Translations under genes and position numbers: made by a program
Notes under the pieces: model-generated
What the model was told of the DNA's origin: nothing
The model's input: only the letters and a program-made list of their open reading frames with translations
Database searches by the model: none
Origin: JAJCYK01 sp965224285
GTDB lineage: Bacteria; Bacteroidota; Bacteroidia; Cytophagales; Cyclobacteriaceae
Assembly (NCBI GenBank): GCA_965224285.1
Contig: OZ245043.1
Span: 1,736,001 to 1,800,000, forward strand
Direction of reading: 5' to 3'
Length of the DNA: 64,000 nucleotides
Shown here: positions 44,326 through 55,200 of the stretch, one piece after another
Layout of the letters: the number at the start of each line of letters is the position of its first letter
How positions within the stretch are numbered: position 1 is the first letter of the stretch

Positions 44326-44677
44326 ATGTTTAAACCATCACATCCGGGACGGATCCTGAAAGCACATTACCTGGATCCATTGTGCTTGACTATCACCGAA
44401 ACTGCCAAAGGTCTTGGCATTACTCATCCGGCCGTATCAGCCATTGTCAATGGTAGAGCAGGTATCAGTGCGGAAATGGCTTTACGGGCTGGCCGACGCG
44501 TTTGGCACCACTCCTGAACTGTGGTTAAACCTGCAGAAGAATTTTGAACTATGGGAAGCTAATCAGAAACGAACTAGAAAAACAAGGTGGTTCGTTTTTA
44601 TAAGATTGGAAACAAAAAGGCACAGGATCGGCACTCAACTAATGCTGGTTGATCAAAATAGCCTAGACATTAACTAG
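44326..44677 (+). pseudogene. higA: HigA-type antitoxin, frameshifted orphan
   Basis: The ATG at 44326 begins FKPSHPGRILKAHYLDPLCL, then TITETAKGLGITHPAVSAIV and NGRAGISAEMALR, a clear HigA/HTH_3 antitoxin. After ATGGCTTTACGG an extra G (44486-44488) shifts the frame, and the expected LADAFGTTPELWLNLQKNFE continues in the next frame. No HigB toxin gene is found beside it. So it is an orphan, probably inactive, antitoxin, or a sequencing error in a GC-rich run. Confidence 0.75.
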
Positions 44678-44687
44678 TATATTACAC

Positions 44688-47369
44688 TCACTCATTCCTC
44701 AAACTCACCGTGGGGTTAGCCATCGCCGATCGCCAGGTAATACCGCTAACAGAAAGCAAGGTCAACACCAGCACAAATAACCCGGGAAGCACAAATAACC
44801 ACCATCGCAGGGAAATGTGATGAGCAAATCCGTTCAACCATTCATTCATAAAATAATAGGCTACTGGTATAGCCAATACCACAGCGATGGTTATTTGTTT
44901 TATGTAATCCAATGAGAATAACATTAATATCTGACTGATTCCGGCGCCCAGCACTTTCCGCACCGCCACCTCTTTGGTCCTCTTCTTAGCTAAGAAGGAA
45001 ACCAGCCCGTACAATCCCAACCCGCCGATCACTATAAAGATCAATGAAAACACCCGGAATAAACTGGTCAACCTGACCTCTTCTTCATAATAGGCCTGCA
45101 CGTTATCATCCAGGAAAGAGTAACTAAATACATTTCCTGCAAAATGGCGGTTCCATTTTTGTTCTATGAAAGCCAGGGTCTGTGGTAGATCCTGGTACCC
45201 GGTATTAGCGGAAGTATGTAGTTTTATACTGGCCAGCCGGTAATGATCGGCCCAGGTCATTAACGCGATTTTATCCAGTTCATTTTTCAAGGAATTGCTA
45301 TAGACATCCTTAATGACCCCGATAATGGTGATGGTTTCATCCATCACCGTTACTTGCTGGTCGATCGCTGTTTCCGGAGTGGCAAAACCCAGTTTTGAAG
45401 CTAAGGTTTCATTAATGATGATCTGGTAACGATCGCTGCTTTTAGTGAAATCCCGACCTGCCAATAGCTCTATATCGTAGAGATCCAAATAGTTTACATC
45501 GACTGATTGATATTCAAAGATCAGGTCTTCGCTTTTGTCTGCGCCTGCGTTTCTGATATCCCAAAACCATCGGGGGCGTTTAAGTCCGGAGGGAAGGCTG
45601 GAGCTAAAGCTCACCTCACTTATAGCTGAGCTGGACAACATATCATTCTGGAAGGCATCCAATTTATCCTTGCTGACCCCTTGGGGAACTTCCACATTGA
45701 CCACCGCTTCCTTATTAAAGCCCATGTCTACATTCCTGAAAAAATGCATCTGTTTGACCCCAATAAAGGTGGCTATGATCAGGATCTGCATGATGGTAAA
45801 CTGGGTGACCAGCAAAATTTCCCGCAGTGTAATACTATGCTTTACTTTAGAACTAAAGTTGTTCTTAATGACCATAATCGGTTGGTTTCGCGATAGTAAC
45901 AGGGCCGGATACCAGCCAGCCAGGATGCTGATCACCAAGGCAATCAGCGCCACACAACCCCAAACAAATGGATCAGCATATATGGCCTTAGATATTTCGG
46001 TCCTGGTGAGTGACTGGACTTGACCAAGTATTAAGGTAGTTGCCATCATGGCCACGGTAATAGAGACCATAATAATTAATAGAGTTTCGGTTATAGATTG
46101 CCCCATTACCTGCCACCGGGTACTTCCCAACACTTTGCGGATACCTACATCCTTGGATCGGGTAATGGCATGGGCGGTGGAAAGTATGATGAAGTTTATA
46201 CAAACCATGATCAACAAGAATCCGCCAATTATACCCAGGGCCCACAGGCTGCGGGTAGTCACCGTCTTCAGATTGAAATTGCCGAAACGGGGATCGCTAT
46301 GCACTTCACTCAGGGGTTGTAATTTGTAGGACCGCATGGAAGAGATTTCCACAGGGGCGTAGGAAGCATGGATGCGGGCAATTTGCCGCTCAATTTCTGC
46401 TTGGTCCACTCCAGATGGCAACACCAGATAGCATTGGTTGCCATCGGAAACGGAATTCCATTCCCTGTTGAAGCCTTCTCCTTGAAATTGCTGAAAGGTG
46501 GCATAAGAGATCAATGCCTTGAAGGGAAAATCTGTATTACCAGGCAGGTCCTCAATTACCCCGGTCACTTTTAGATCCAGCATTTTTTCAAACTTTAAAG
46601 TCTGGTCCAATACATTCGGGGTTTCAAAATATTTTTCCGCCAATGAGCGGGTCAGAACGATGGTGTTAGGCTCCTTTAGCGCTGACTCCGGATTTCCCGC
46701 CAACCACTTAAATTGAGTACCCTCAAAATCAAAGACCTTGAAAAAACTGCTATCTACAAAAGCGCAACCTTCGTCCTCGCGAAAAGAGACAGTATGGTTT
46801 TGGGCATTGGAAACGTCAAATTGTGCATTTCTTTGATAGGTCATCACTGTGATTTCCTCCAGTACTGGTATTTCATCAGCCAGGGTGGCCGGGAGCGCAT
46901 AAACCACTCCGGTGCGATACTCAGTCTGACCTTCAACCTGGCTTACTCTCACTACCCGGTAAATGTTGTCGGCCTTAGTGTGGAAAGCATCAAAACTGAC
47001 TTCATAGCGAATGATCAAAGCCACTATCAGGGTGCATACAATTCCCAGGGTTAAGCCTAAAACATTTACCAGGGAGTTAGTCCTGTATTTCCAGATATTT
47101 CTGCCGGCAGACTTGATAAAACTGCCCAGCAGCTGGGTATTCAAAAAAGAGTTCGGCAGCTGGTGTCTGAATATTATACCCGGTCGAAAAAACCTTAATA
47201 CATTCCAGATAAAGTTGCGTTGAGCCTTTTTCAAGCCTAAAACCGCAGCATCTTCTTCAAACTTCTCCAGCAGGTCCCCTGATATGGTCTCATAAAGTTG
47301 GGATGGGCAGAACCATTCCAAAAACTTTAGGGGCCACCGGGGTGGCATATTCGGCTGATTACTGTCCAT
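44688..47369 (-). CDS. FtsX-like permease with permease-prefix domain
   Basis: The 893-residue protein has an N-terminal permease prefix domain (about 1-70, FLEWFCPSQLYETISGDLLE), a membrane helix near 98-120, a MacB_PCD periplasmic domain (about 120-350), a first FtsX core (375-500), a second periplasmic domain and a second FtsX core to the end (KKRTKEVAVRKVLGAG, WRSAMANPTVSLRNE). It is paired with a PadR regulator whose gene overlaps its start by 11 bases. Such pairs are frequent in Cytophagales and probably handle export or membrane-stress tasks; the substrate is unknown. Confidence 0.9.
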   Translation of the reverse strand: MDSNQPNMPPRWPLKFLEWFCPSQLYETISGDLLEKFEEDAAVLGLKKAQRNFIWNVLRFFRPGIIFRHQLPNSFLNTQLLGSFIKSAGRNIWKYRTNSLVNVLGLTLGIVCTLIVALIIRYEVSFDAFHTKADNIYRVVRVSQVEGQTEYRTGVVYALPATLADEIPVLEEITVMTYQRNAQFDVSNAQNHTVSFREDEGCAFVDSSFFKVFDFEGTQFKWLAGNPESALKEPNTIVLTRSLAEKYFETPNVLDQTLKFEKMLDLKVTGVIEDLPGNTDFPFKALISYATFQQFQGEGFNREWNSVSDGNQCYLVLPSGVDQAEIERQIARIHASYAPVEISSMRSYKLQPLSEVHSDPRFGNFNLKTVTTRSLWALGIIGGFLLIMVCINFIILSTAHAITRSKDVGIRKVLGSTRWQVMGQSITETLLIIMVSITVAMMATTLILGQVQSLTRTEISKAIYADPFVWGCVALIALVISILAGWYPALLLSRNQPIMVIKNNFSSKVKHSITLREILLVTQFTIMQILIIATFIGVKQMHFFRNVDMGFNKEAVVNVEVPQGVSKDKLDAFQNDMLSSSAISEVSFSSSLPSGLKRPRWFWDIRNAGADKSEDLIFEYQSVDVNYLDLYDIELLAGRDFTKSSDRYQIIINETLASKLGFATPETAIDQQVTVMDETITIIGVIKDVYSNSLKNELDKIALMTWADHYRLASIKLHTSANTGYQDLPQTLAFIEQKWNRHFAGNVFSYSFLDDNVQAYYEEEVRLTSLFRVFSLIFIVIGGLGLYGLVSFLAKKRTKEVAVRKVLGAGISQILMLFSLDYIKQITIAVVLAIPVAYYFMNEWLNGFAHHISLRWWLFVLPGLFVLVLTLLSVSGITWRSAMANPTVSLRNE

Positions 47370-47685
47370 AGTGTAATTGGGGCATAAGTTTCCATAAATT
47401 GATCCGGGTAGCTTTCATGGAGCGAAGCACCTCTATGCCGGCATTGGTAATGGTAAAGATCCTTTTACGCCTCCCTCCTCTGGCTTTCGTAACTCCTCCC
47501 ATTTGTGAGGTGAGATATTTTTTGTCCTCCAACCGGTATAGGGTGACATGGACAGCGCTGAGATTAACCTCACGTCCGATGCGATCTTTTATTTCTTTAA
47601 CAATGGCATTGCCGTAGGCCTCATCCTGCAGGATGCCCACCATGGTCAACACCAGCTCCTCAAATTCACCTAAATATTCCTTCAT
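47359..47685 (-). CDS. PadR-family transcriptional regulator
   Basis: This encodes 108 residues from the ATG at 47685; an in-frame upstream extension to 47799 is less likely because it runs through the operator. The PadR winged helix is clear: EELVLTMVGILQDEAYGNAI, then LSAVHVTLYRLEDKKYLTSQ and GGRRKRIFTITNAGIEVLRS. It precedes and overlaps the FtsX permease gene, so it likely represses that pair. Two tandem 26-base repeats lie just upstream of its start and overlap its promoter. Confidence 0.9.
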   Translation of the reverse strand: MKEYLGEFEELVLTMVGILQDEAYGNAIVKEIKDRIGREVNLSAVHVTLYRLEDKKYLTSQMGGVTKARGGRRKRIFTITNAGIEVLRSMKATRINLWKLMPQLHYGQ

Positions 47686-47692
47686 TTTGAAT

Positions 47693-47750
47693 ATTTCTAT
47701 ATATTTTGTAAAACAAATGTAATGATTTCTATACGATTTGTAAAAGAAAT
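47693..47750 (-). promoter_or_regulatory. Tandem PadR operator repeats over a -7 box
   Basis: Two 26-base direct repeats, 47693-47718 and 47725-47750, share 22 positions (common form ATTTCTATA...TTTGTAAAA.AAAT). They begin 32 bases apart, about three DNA turns, so both would lie on the same face. Each has ATTTC/GAAAT-like symmetric ends. On the minus strand TACATTTG (47721-47714) between them fits the -7 consensus TAnnTTTG. This fits a PadR operator that represses the padR-permease transcript. Confidence 0.6.
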
Positions 47751-47805
47751 AAAGAAAGTTATTTTGTGCTGAGCAGGCACTTTCTAAGCAGCAAGCCAAA
47801 AGTGT

Positions 47806-49950
47806 TCATTCAAGAGTTACCGCTAGGAGATTTTCCACAAGGTCCAGTTCCTCTTTGAACCTCACTCTATTATTGGCCTGGCATGCTTCAAATTCTTCCA
47901 ACCAAGTTTGGTATTGCGGGTCATTCAATAAGGGTTGTATCAGGTCTAAAAATTGCTGGTCAGCTTTGATCTCCGGGTCATTCAGAAATTCGAGCCTGAT
48001 ATCACAGCACTTATAAGGGATGTTACTATAATCAGGAAGGGATTTGACAAAACTTGGGGTCCAATTGCTATTGGCACCTGCCAATAGCAGCTGAAGCGAG
48101 AGTTCCGGCCAGGGTCGTGGTAAGATTTTATGCTTTACTTTGTCCCAATCCTGAATGGCGGTGGTATCCCCTTTTAGGGCCTTTAACCAGGGAGGATAGA
48201 GTTCCCTGGGGAAGCGTAAGGATCCCGAAGTAGAATCAGCCAGGTAATTTTCCACTACCTTGATATCTCCATTATAACAGGCTAACCAGAAAAGTCCTTC
48301 CACCAGGTCATCCAGGTCACGAGCCTCCTCAAAAGCGATCTTGGCTTCCCTAAATTGTCCTACATGACGTTTTTCCCACCCATAACGCTCCCAGTGACCA
48401 GCACTTACCGGATCCCTTTGCAAAGCTTTCTCCCTCACCCTAAAAGCCTCCTGGTGAAAACCCAGAGTATGAAGAATGTAGGCCAATTCACCATAATAGA
48501 GGATATATCCCGGACATTGTTCAATAGCTTTAACACTATGTAGGATGGCCTTCTTCCAACTACTTCTCCGGACAAAGACCAGAGCTTGGACATGATTACT
48601 GTGACACGATTCCGGATTCAATTTGTAAGCGATATCAGCATATTTTTTAGACTCACGCATAAAGGTGGAATCAGGATCAGAGATGTGGAGTTGTGAATCA
48701 AATAGGTCAGCTAGCCCGGCATAGGCATCGGCGAAGCTTGAATCCAATCTTATGGCTTCCTGCAGAAGTTCTTTAGCCCGGTTGAATCCCCCTTCAGTGC
48801 TTTCAGGATCGAGCACCCATTTAATATGCATATGGACGCCTTTCAAATAGTTTTCATAGGCTTCACTATTGTCGGTTCCAATTGAGGAGTTTATGGGAAC
48901 CAGCTCCAGCGAGGCACTGATCTTATTAAATACATCCTGGGCAATTTGGTCCAGCATAGTAAATATATTGTCGAAGGGACGATCGTAATCATTTGACCAT
49001 ATGTGTGAGCCATCTCTCGCATCAATCAACTGAACGGTTATTCTTAGCTGTTCACCAAATTTTAATACACTTCCTTCTACCACATAGTCTACGCCAAGCT
49101 GTGAGGCCAACTCCCTTATATCTACATTTTGGCCCTTAAACTGAAAACTGGAAGTCCGGGCGATCACTTTTAGATCCTTGGTCTGGGCCAGGGTATTGAT
49201 CAGTTGCTCGGCAATGCCGTCACCCAGGTAATCCTGGTCTTTGTCGGGGCTCATATCCACCAGGGGAAGTACAGCAATGGATTTCTCTGACAGCACATCA
49301 ACTTTAGTTTCAGCCGGTCTTTTCCAACTACCGCTAAAAATGAAATACCCAACCAGCCCTAAGATTAAAGTAATCCCTGCATACCATAATGTATTTTTTT
49401 TGATCCTTGGCTCCTTTACACTTTCAGCTTGATCAATAGCCTGAGTTTTTATCCCGGGGACTCTTACCTGGTAAATACGAACAAGTTCTTTTACTCCTCT
49501 TAGTTGCTGCTCTGCCACGAACTCTGTAATAATGTCTTTTTTGTTATGTATGTTTTTGTAAACGGCTCCGGATACCAGGATCCCGCCAATGGGAGCCAAT
49601 GGCTCAAGGCGGGAGGCAATATTTACACCGTCCCCAAAGACATCATTTTCTTCAAAGACCACTTCACCTAAATGAATCCCTATTCGAAGTTTCAGGTCAG
49701 GTTCCTGCTCACATGTTTTCTGGATGGCGGCTGCACAATACACCGCATCGGTAGCAGTTGGAAAACTGGCCAGTATCCCGTCACCTATCTCTTTAAGCCA
49801 CCTGCCGTTGAATCTTTCAATAGCCGGTCGTTGGATACTTCTATTCTTCTTGAGTAATGCCAATGCTTTTTGTTCGTCTTCACTCATTAAGGCGGTATAC
49901 CCGGCAATGTCCGTAAACATAATGGCAGCAAGTTGACGCATTTGTGGCAT
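47806..49950 (-). CDS. Adenylate cyclase with TolB-like and TPR domains
   Basis: The 714-residue protein has an N-terminal class III cyclase domain: FTDIAGYTAL (metal Asp14), WLKEIGDGI (adenine-type Lys53, metal Asp57) and VFGDGVNIASRLE (Asp, Asn and Arg of the active site). A membrane helix follows at about 189-207, then a TolB-like domain (about 222-345, SIAVLPLVDMSPDKDQDYLG) and TPR-like helical repeats to the end. So ATP to cAMP at the inner face, with a periplasmic sensor part, is likely. A 9-base inverted repeat covers the start codon. Key residues for adenylate activity are all present. Confidence 0.88.
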   Translation of the reverse strand: MPQMRQLAAIMFTDIAGYTALMSEDEQKALALLKKNRSIQRPAIERFNGRWLKEIGDGILASFPTATDAVYCAAAIQKTCEQEPDLKLRIGIHLGEVVFEENDVFGDGVNIASRLEPLAPIGGILVSGAVYKNIHNKKDIITEFVAEQQLRGVKELVRIYQVRVPGIKTQAIDQAESVKEPRIKKNTLWYAGITLILGLVGYFIFSGSWKRPAETKVDVLSEKSIAVLPLVDMSPDKDQDYLGDGIAEQLINTLAQTKDLKVIARTSSFQFKGQNVDIRELASQLGVDYVVEGSVLKFGEQLRITVQLIDARDGSHIWSNDYDRPFDNIFTMLDQIAQDVFNKISASLELVPINSSIGTDNSEAYENYLKGVHMHIKWVLDPESTEGGFNRAKELLQEAIRLDSSFADAYAGLADLFDSQLHISDPDSTFMRESKKYADIAYKLNPESCHSNHVQALVFVRRSSWKKAILHSVKAIEQCPGYILYYGELAYILHTLGFHQEAFRVREKALQRDPVSAGHWERYGWEKRHVGQFREAKIAFEEARDLDDLVEGLFWLACYNGDIKVVENYLADSTSGSLRFPRELYPPWLKALKGDTTAIQDWDKVKHKILPRPWPELSLQLLLAGANSNWTPSFVKSLPDYSNIPYKCCDIRLEFLNDPEIKADQQFLDLIQPLLNDPQYQTWLEEFEACQANNRVRFKEELDLVENLLAVTLE

Positions 49951-49977
49951 GGTATTTCAAATTACAAAAAATACCAT
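49949..49977 (-). promoter_or_regulatory. Hairpin over the start codon of the TPR adenylate cyclase
   Basis: On the message, ATGGTATTT pairs with AAATACCAT around an 11-base loop, and the last two bases of the 3' arm are the A and U of the AUG start. A 9-bp stem would hide the start site. Alternatively the same palindrome in DNA could be a repressor site. Confidence 0.4.
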
Positions 49978-50139
49978 CAATATGCTGTGTAGGTATTGGC
50001 TAGTAGGAAATTACCCCAATATCTCAAATTCTTTAATGGCGCCAGGATCACTCGCTAAAGGATGGAGGGCATGGGGTGACAGCATGGGGAAAATGGGAAG
50101 GTGGACAACAGGTGGAAATTGAAGGTTAGGTATAGCTTA

Positions 50140-51213
50140 CTACTTGCTATCCACTACTTCATCAAAGGAAATGTCCCCGGAAGTCGATTTGGTAAAAGCT
50201 TGAATAAAAGCATTTTTAAAAATGCCCCCCAGCACCGGCCATATAGAAGATTGCACTTCATTCAGATCTCCCTCCAGAGGTACTTGGGTGGCAAACTGGT
50301 CCTGTTTTTGATTTTCAAATAACTCAATCACCATTCCCGCCACTGCCTCCCATATCATCTGCAGCGGCTTCTTCTTGTCCTCTGAAAAATCCAGGATCTT
50401 AATATTATCCAGTACCGGCTTGACATAACCTTCCATGATCCCATCGGCCACTACCAATTCACTGTAACAATTAAAGGTGCCACTCTCCGTATCTAATTCG
50501 GCGTATGCCAAGGTAAAATTGTTTAATGAGGTAAGCTCCGCCCCTTCAAAAACCAGTTCCAGATCCATGTCGGGAATCCGTTTCAAAGCATTCATGCGAC
50601 CGCTTAGTTCCAAAGCCCCTCCTCCAATGGAAGTACCGGTGGCATGGATCTCAGAAGGTAGCACATCTTCGGAGGTAGTATTGGAAATATTAGTGGCCAT
50701 AAAATTTAGAGAATCTAAATATATATTCACGGGTGGTTGCGCCAGAGAATCTACAAAGCTGATCCTCCCCCGTGCTCCTCTTAGCTCATTGATCTGTATA
50801 GGCAGCATGGCTTTCAACGGTTCGGTCCAATCGGCCTCTTCACCGGTTTGAATGGCGGTGGTGTCTCCGCTTTGATAGACCACAAAGTTCAACTCAGGAT
50901 GCAGCATTTCGATCTCTCCCACCAGGGCGCCGTTAAATACCTCATTCCATTGTATAGATAAGTTGATACGAGGCGAGGCAAAAAATGGCAACTTTCTGTC
51001 CATCGCTTCATGAAATATGAAAAGGCTGTCAATAGCATAAGAGCCACTGATCAAACTGATCTGGACATCGTGAACATACCCAGTATAATTAGGGATCTCC
51101 TCTAAAGTCTTATTGAGATGTCGAACTACAAAGCCAGGCAGTAAAAGTCTGCCGATAATAAGCAGTAGTAAAAAAATCCCAAGGGCAATGATAAACTTCT
51201 TCCTCTTGGTCAT
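50140..51213 (-). CDS. DUF748 / AsmA-like membrane-anchored protein
   Basis: The 357-residue protein has an N-terminal membrane helix (about 7-26, FIIALGIFLLLLIIGRLLLP). A long beta-rich periplasmic repeat follows, typical of DUF748/AsmA-like proteins (PRINLSIQWNEVFNGALVGE, ALELSGRMNALKRIPDMDLE, VAGMVIELFEN near the end). The family is linked to envelope lipid transport and maintenance. It stands alone with about 190-base gaps on each side. Confidence 0.78.
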   Translation of the reverse strand: MTKRKKFIIALGIFLLLLIIGRLLLPGFVVRHLNKTLEEIPNYTGYVHDVQISLISGSYAIDSLFIFHEAMDRKLPFFASPRINLSIQWNEVFNGALVGEIEMLHPELNFVVYQSGDTTAIQTGEEADWTEPLKAMLPIQINELRGARGRISFVDSLAQPPVNIYLDSLNFMATNISNTTSEDVLPSEIHATGTSIGGGALELSGRMNALKRIPDMDLELVFEGAELTSLNNFTLAYAELDTESGTFNCYSELVVADGIMEGYVKPVLDNIKILDFSEDKKKPLQMIWEAVAGMVIELFENQKQDQFATQVPLEGDLNEVQSSIWPVLGGIFKNAFIQAFTKSTSGDISFDEVVDSK

Positions 51214-51440
51214 GGCAATTCAAAAACTTCACAACTTGAAAAGAATTAATAGGTTTAATCATTCCGTTGGACAAGGCATTTCAACAAAACAAGTTACTAA
51301 GATTATTGACCAAATCTCAGAATAATTATACCAGCTTCGTTGGTGAGGGATAAACGGTGAGGGATTTATTCCTGCATCCATCTCCTGAAAACTTGTACGC
51401 CGTCAAATAGTAGGTTTACCCAACGGTAGTAAAAACACAC

Positions 51441-52208
51441 TTATCCAACCACAAACAGTGAATGCCGGGTATTAATTTTAATAGCTCCATCATCTTCATA
51501 AGAATCGAAGAATTTTAGCAAGGATGTAAATGATAGACTGTACAATTGCGTCCCAAATAAAAAGCGCAATATTTTTAGCCGATTTTCTTTGGTATCGCGA
51601 AATGCTATGGTAAACGAAACGCTCTCCTGCTGGTAATTTAAACCTTTCCGTTCCAGAGCGTGCTTCAAATCTTCACCGGTATAAAAAGGGACCTCCTCCC
51701 CTATCAAGCTAAATCCATATTCCCAGCACCGGATCAGTGCATTTTCCATGCCGGCCATAGCCATCAACCATTTTCCATTAGGTTTTAGGCATCTATTCAG
51801 TTGACAGATGGTTTGATCTAAATCACTCACGTAATACAGCACATGGTTGCACAGGATTAGATCAAAGTTCATATCAAAATCGCGGGGCAGCTGGGCATAA
51901 TGTTGGATTGGATTAGCAGAATAGAGGCCCAGGGTATTTATTGCTTTAGCCCTGGATTTTTCTCCAGGCTCTACTAATACCAATTCCAATTTTGAGGGAG
52001 CCCAGTTTTGCTGTTGTAAAAAAGTGGCAGTAAAAGATCCATTGCCCGATCCGAAATCCAGCATTCTGATCTGGTCAGGCTCATCACTCAGCTGATGCAA
52101 ATGGAGTGCATAGGCATTCAGGTCTCTTTGAGCTTCGGTGGAGTGGTTCTCAAAGAACGCATAGTCCTCCAGGATGGGATCAAAAGTTTTATGGTAATTT
52201 TCCTTCAA
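51441..52208 (-). CDS. Class I SAM-dependent methyltransferase
   Basis: The 255-residue protein has the SAM-binding motif MLDFGSGNGSFTATF (about 44-58), an acidic strand end (LELVLVEPG) and motif IV FDLILCNHVLYYVSD. A C-terminal region without a known substrate domain follows. It lies 66 bases after the propeller cyclase gene and could be on its transcript. The target is unknown. Confidence 0.85.
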   Translation of the reverse strand: MKENYHKTFDPILEDYAFFENHSTEAQRDLNAYALHLHQLSDEPDQIRMLDFGSGNGSFTATFLQQQNWAPSKLELVLVEPGEKSRAKAINTLGLYSANPIQHYAQLPRDFDMNFDLILCNHVLYYVSDLDQTICQLNRCLKPNGKWLMAMAGMENALIRCWEYGFSLIGEEVPFYTGEDLKHALERKGLNYQQESVSFTIAFRDTKENRLKILRFLFGTQLYSLSFTSLLKFFDSYEDDGAIKINTRHSLFVVG

Positions 52209-52274
52209 TCTGTAAAGTCGCTATTGATCAAGCAGTCTGAATAAAAATCGTGGTAGTAGTTCTTACTTAACCAG

Positions 52275-55200
52275 CTATACATTAACAAAATACATATCCA
52301 GATCTCCCTTGCCCTTGGCATTAATTTTACCCCGGTATTCACAAATAAAGTGACTCTTAATGAGATCGTGCGTGTATGCTGAGATATTGATTCGTCCTTC
52401 ATCACTGGCAGACTCAATCCGGGCAGCCACATTTACTGTATCACCAAATACATCATATGCGAATTTCTTTTTACCCACCACCCCGGCAGTAATAGGGCCT
52501 GAATGAATTCCTATCCGTACTTTCCATTTAATAGAATTCTGCTGGTTTCTTGTGGATAAATAATCAATCATATCTTTAGCAGCTACTACACATTTTCGGG
52601 CATGTTCAGGATCAGGGTCCGGGAGTCCACCGGCAGCTAAATAAGCATCTCCAACGGTTTGAATTTTTTCCAATCCCCTTTTCTCCACTATATCATCGAA
52701 GCTTTGAAAAATATCGTTCAACTCATAAATCAATTTCTTGCTGGGGATAGAAGCTACAATGTTGGTGAACTCCTTGAAATCAGCAAATAGGATACTTACC
52801 TCCTCAAAATGTACCGGTTCGATCTTACCGGTTTCTTTTAATTCACGAGCCACATTGGCTGGCAAAATGTTCAGCAATAATTCATCGGATCTTTTCTTTT
52901 GTTCAACCACCTCTGCTGTTCGTTCTACCACTAACCGTTCCAGTATTTTTTGCTTTTTTTTGATATTAGCAGTGCGCCACCGGATAATTCCGGTAATAAA
53001 GGTAATCCCCAATATAATATATGCTATTCTAGCCCACCAGGTCTGCCACCAGGGAGGGAGTACGGTAAAGCTATACTCCATAGGCTGACTCCATTGCTTA
53101 TCTGAGCCGGCAGCGCTTATTAAGATTTTATGCTCCCCATAAGGAATATTTCGATAATCGGCTTTGGCCTCATCAGTAGCTGGGCTCCAGAAGTCACTTG
53201 CACCAGGTATTTTGTAACTGTACAAGTTTTGATGTGGGAATGCAATATTGTTGGTAGTAAAATGAAACGTCAGGTGATTTTGTTGGTACGGTACTATCAG
53301 GTCATTAGGTAAATTGGAAAAGGCCGGTATGTCACCATAGGTGATCTTGCCAATGGTGGAATCATTTAAAAGGCCATAATCAAGAAACATTCCCCTTATT
53401 TCAATTTGCACCAGGCTTGCGCTTGCAATTAAATTTTCTTCCTGATGATTACGTAAGTTAAGCCTTACCAGGCTTTTACCGGTTCCCCACCATATCTGAT
53501 CCCTACTGTCCAGATAAACACTATGTACATTGAAATCTTCTGCTATCAATCCATCATTCCGTGAGTAGTTAATTATTCTAAAGGGGAATTTTCCTAATTC
53601 ATCAATTTGATCTCGAACCAGCACCTGGTCAGGTTCGAATTCTAATCTGCTAAGTCCATTCTCAGTGCCGATCCAAATATTGCCATCCTGATCCTCTATC
53701 ATTGAACTGACTATGTTATTAGGTAATCCGTGGCTTTTAGTAATGTTGAGAAACCCATTTCCATCGAAAACGCTAATACCTTCACCATAAGACCCAAACC
53801 ACATATTCCCCCGGCGATCCTCCATTACGGACCAAATATCGCTATGGATCAAACCCTCCTTTTCAGTATAAAAAGTAAAATGAGTTCCATCATATTTAGC
53901 TACCCCATTCCCACCCCAGGTGGCTATCCATAGGTTTCCTTGCTTATCTTCGGTCATTGACCATATATTATCTCCATTGAATCCTTCTTTAGCAGAGTAC
54001 TGCAACAGTTTGTCTCCATCATATCTGAGAAGCCCTTTGCCGGCCGTACCTATCCAGAAAGTTCCGTTCTGATCCTGCAGTAAGGATAAAATATGGAAAT
54101 TTGGCAACAAATTCAGAAACTGGCTACCATCAAACATGGTCAGGCCACCAGCACCCCCAAACCATTTTCGATCTTGTTCATCAATGCACATATCCCAGAT
54201 AGTATTATCAGGCAAGCCTTGCTTGGTAGTATATTGATATAACTTTTGCCCATCATTATATATGACGCCTCCGCCCCAGCTAGTGAACCAATAGTTGCCG
54301 GATCCATCTTCCTGGATGGCCCTTATATGATTAGCATCGAGCTGGTCCAAAGATGTTAAATGCACGAAACTGTTTTGCTTTACCACGTTTACTCCTCCGT
54401 CCTTAGTACCTACCCAAATTTGATGGTCTCGGTCTTCTATTATAGAGTTTATGGTATTATCACTAAGTCCTTCTCGTGTGGTATAACCGGTAAACCATTC
54501 CCCGTTAAATTTGAACAACCCATCATTATTGGTTCCTATCCAGATATCCCCATGAGAGTCCTCAAGTAGCGCGCTAATTGATCGGGCATTGAACCCCTCT
54601 TTATCGGAATAGTATATAAAGCTGCTACCATCAAACCTGCAAAGTCCCTGATCATTGGCGCCAATCCATATGTGGCCTTGATTATCTTCCAACAAACTTA
54701 ATATATCGTCACTGCTCAAACCTTCGTTATGAGAGTATCGGGTAAACTCATTTCCATCATAGCTCACCAAACCAATACTATGGGTGCCAAACCATAATAA
54801 ACCATCTTTCGTCTCAATTATGCTGGTGACATCTAAACTTAACCCCGACAGTTCCGAGATACAGGTTAATTCACTTCCATCGTATTTACAGATTCCTGTC
54901 TCACTGCCAAGCCAAATGTTTCCTTGGCGGTCTTCCACTATGGCATTTATCCCTTGGTCAGCTAGTAGTTCATTGGTCGATAAATCAAAAAAGGACCTGC
55001 CATCGAATATGGAAATGCCTTCAGTCCAGGTAATAAACCAAATATTACCTTTACTGTCTTCATAGATAGATCTAATAATATTGTCATTTAACCCATGTTC
55101 GGTGGTATAAAACCTGAATGTTTCACCATTATATCTAGTAACACCTCCTCCATGGGTGCCAAACCAAAGATCACCCCGATTGTCCTGGATCAAGCCATTT

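Noticed and set aside
47693..47750. CRISPR-like short repeats
   Set aside because: Only two units, with a 6-base gap, located at a promoter; no spacers or cas genes anywhere in the window.
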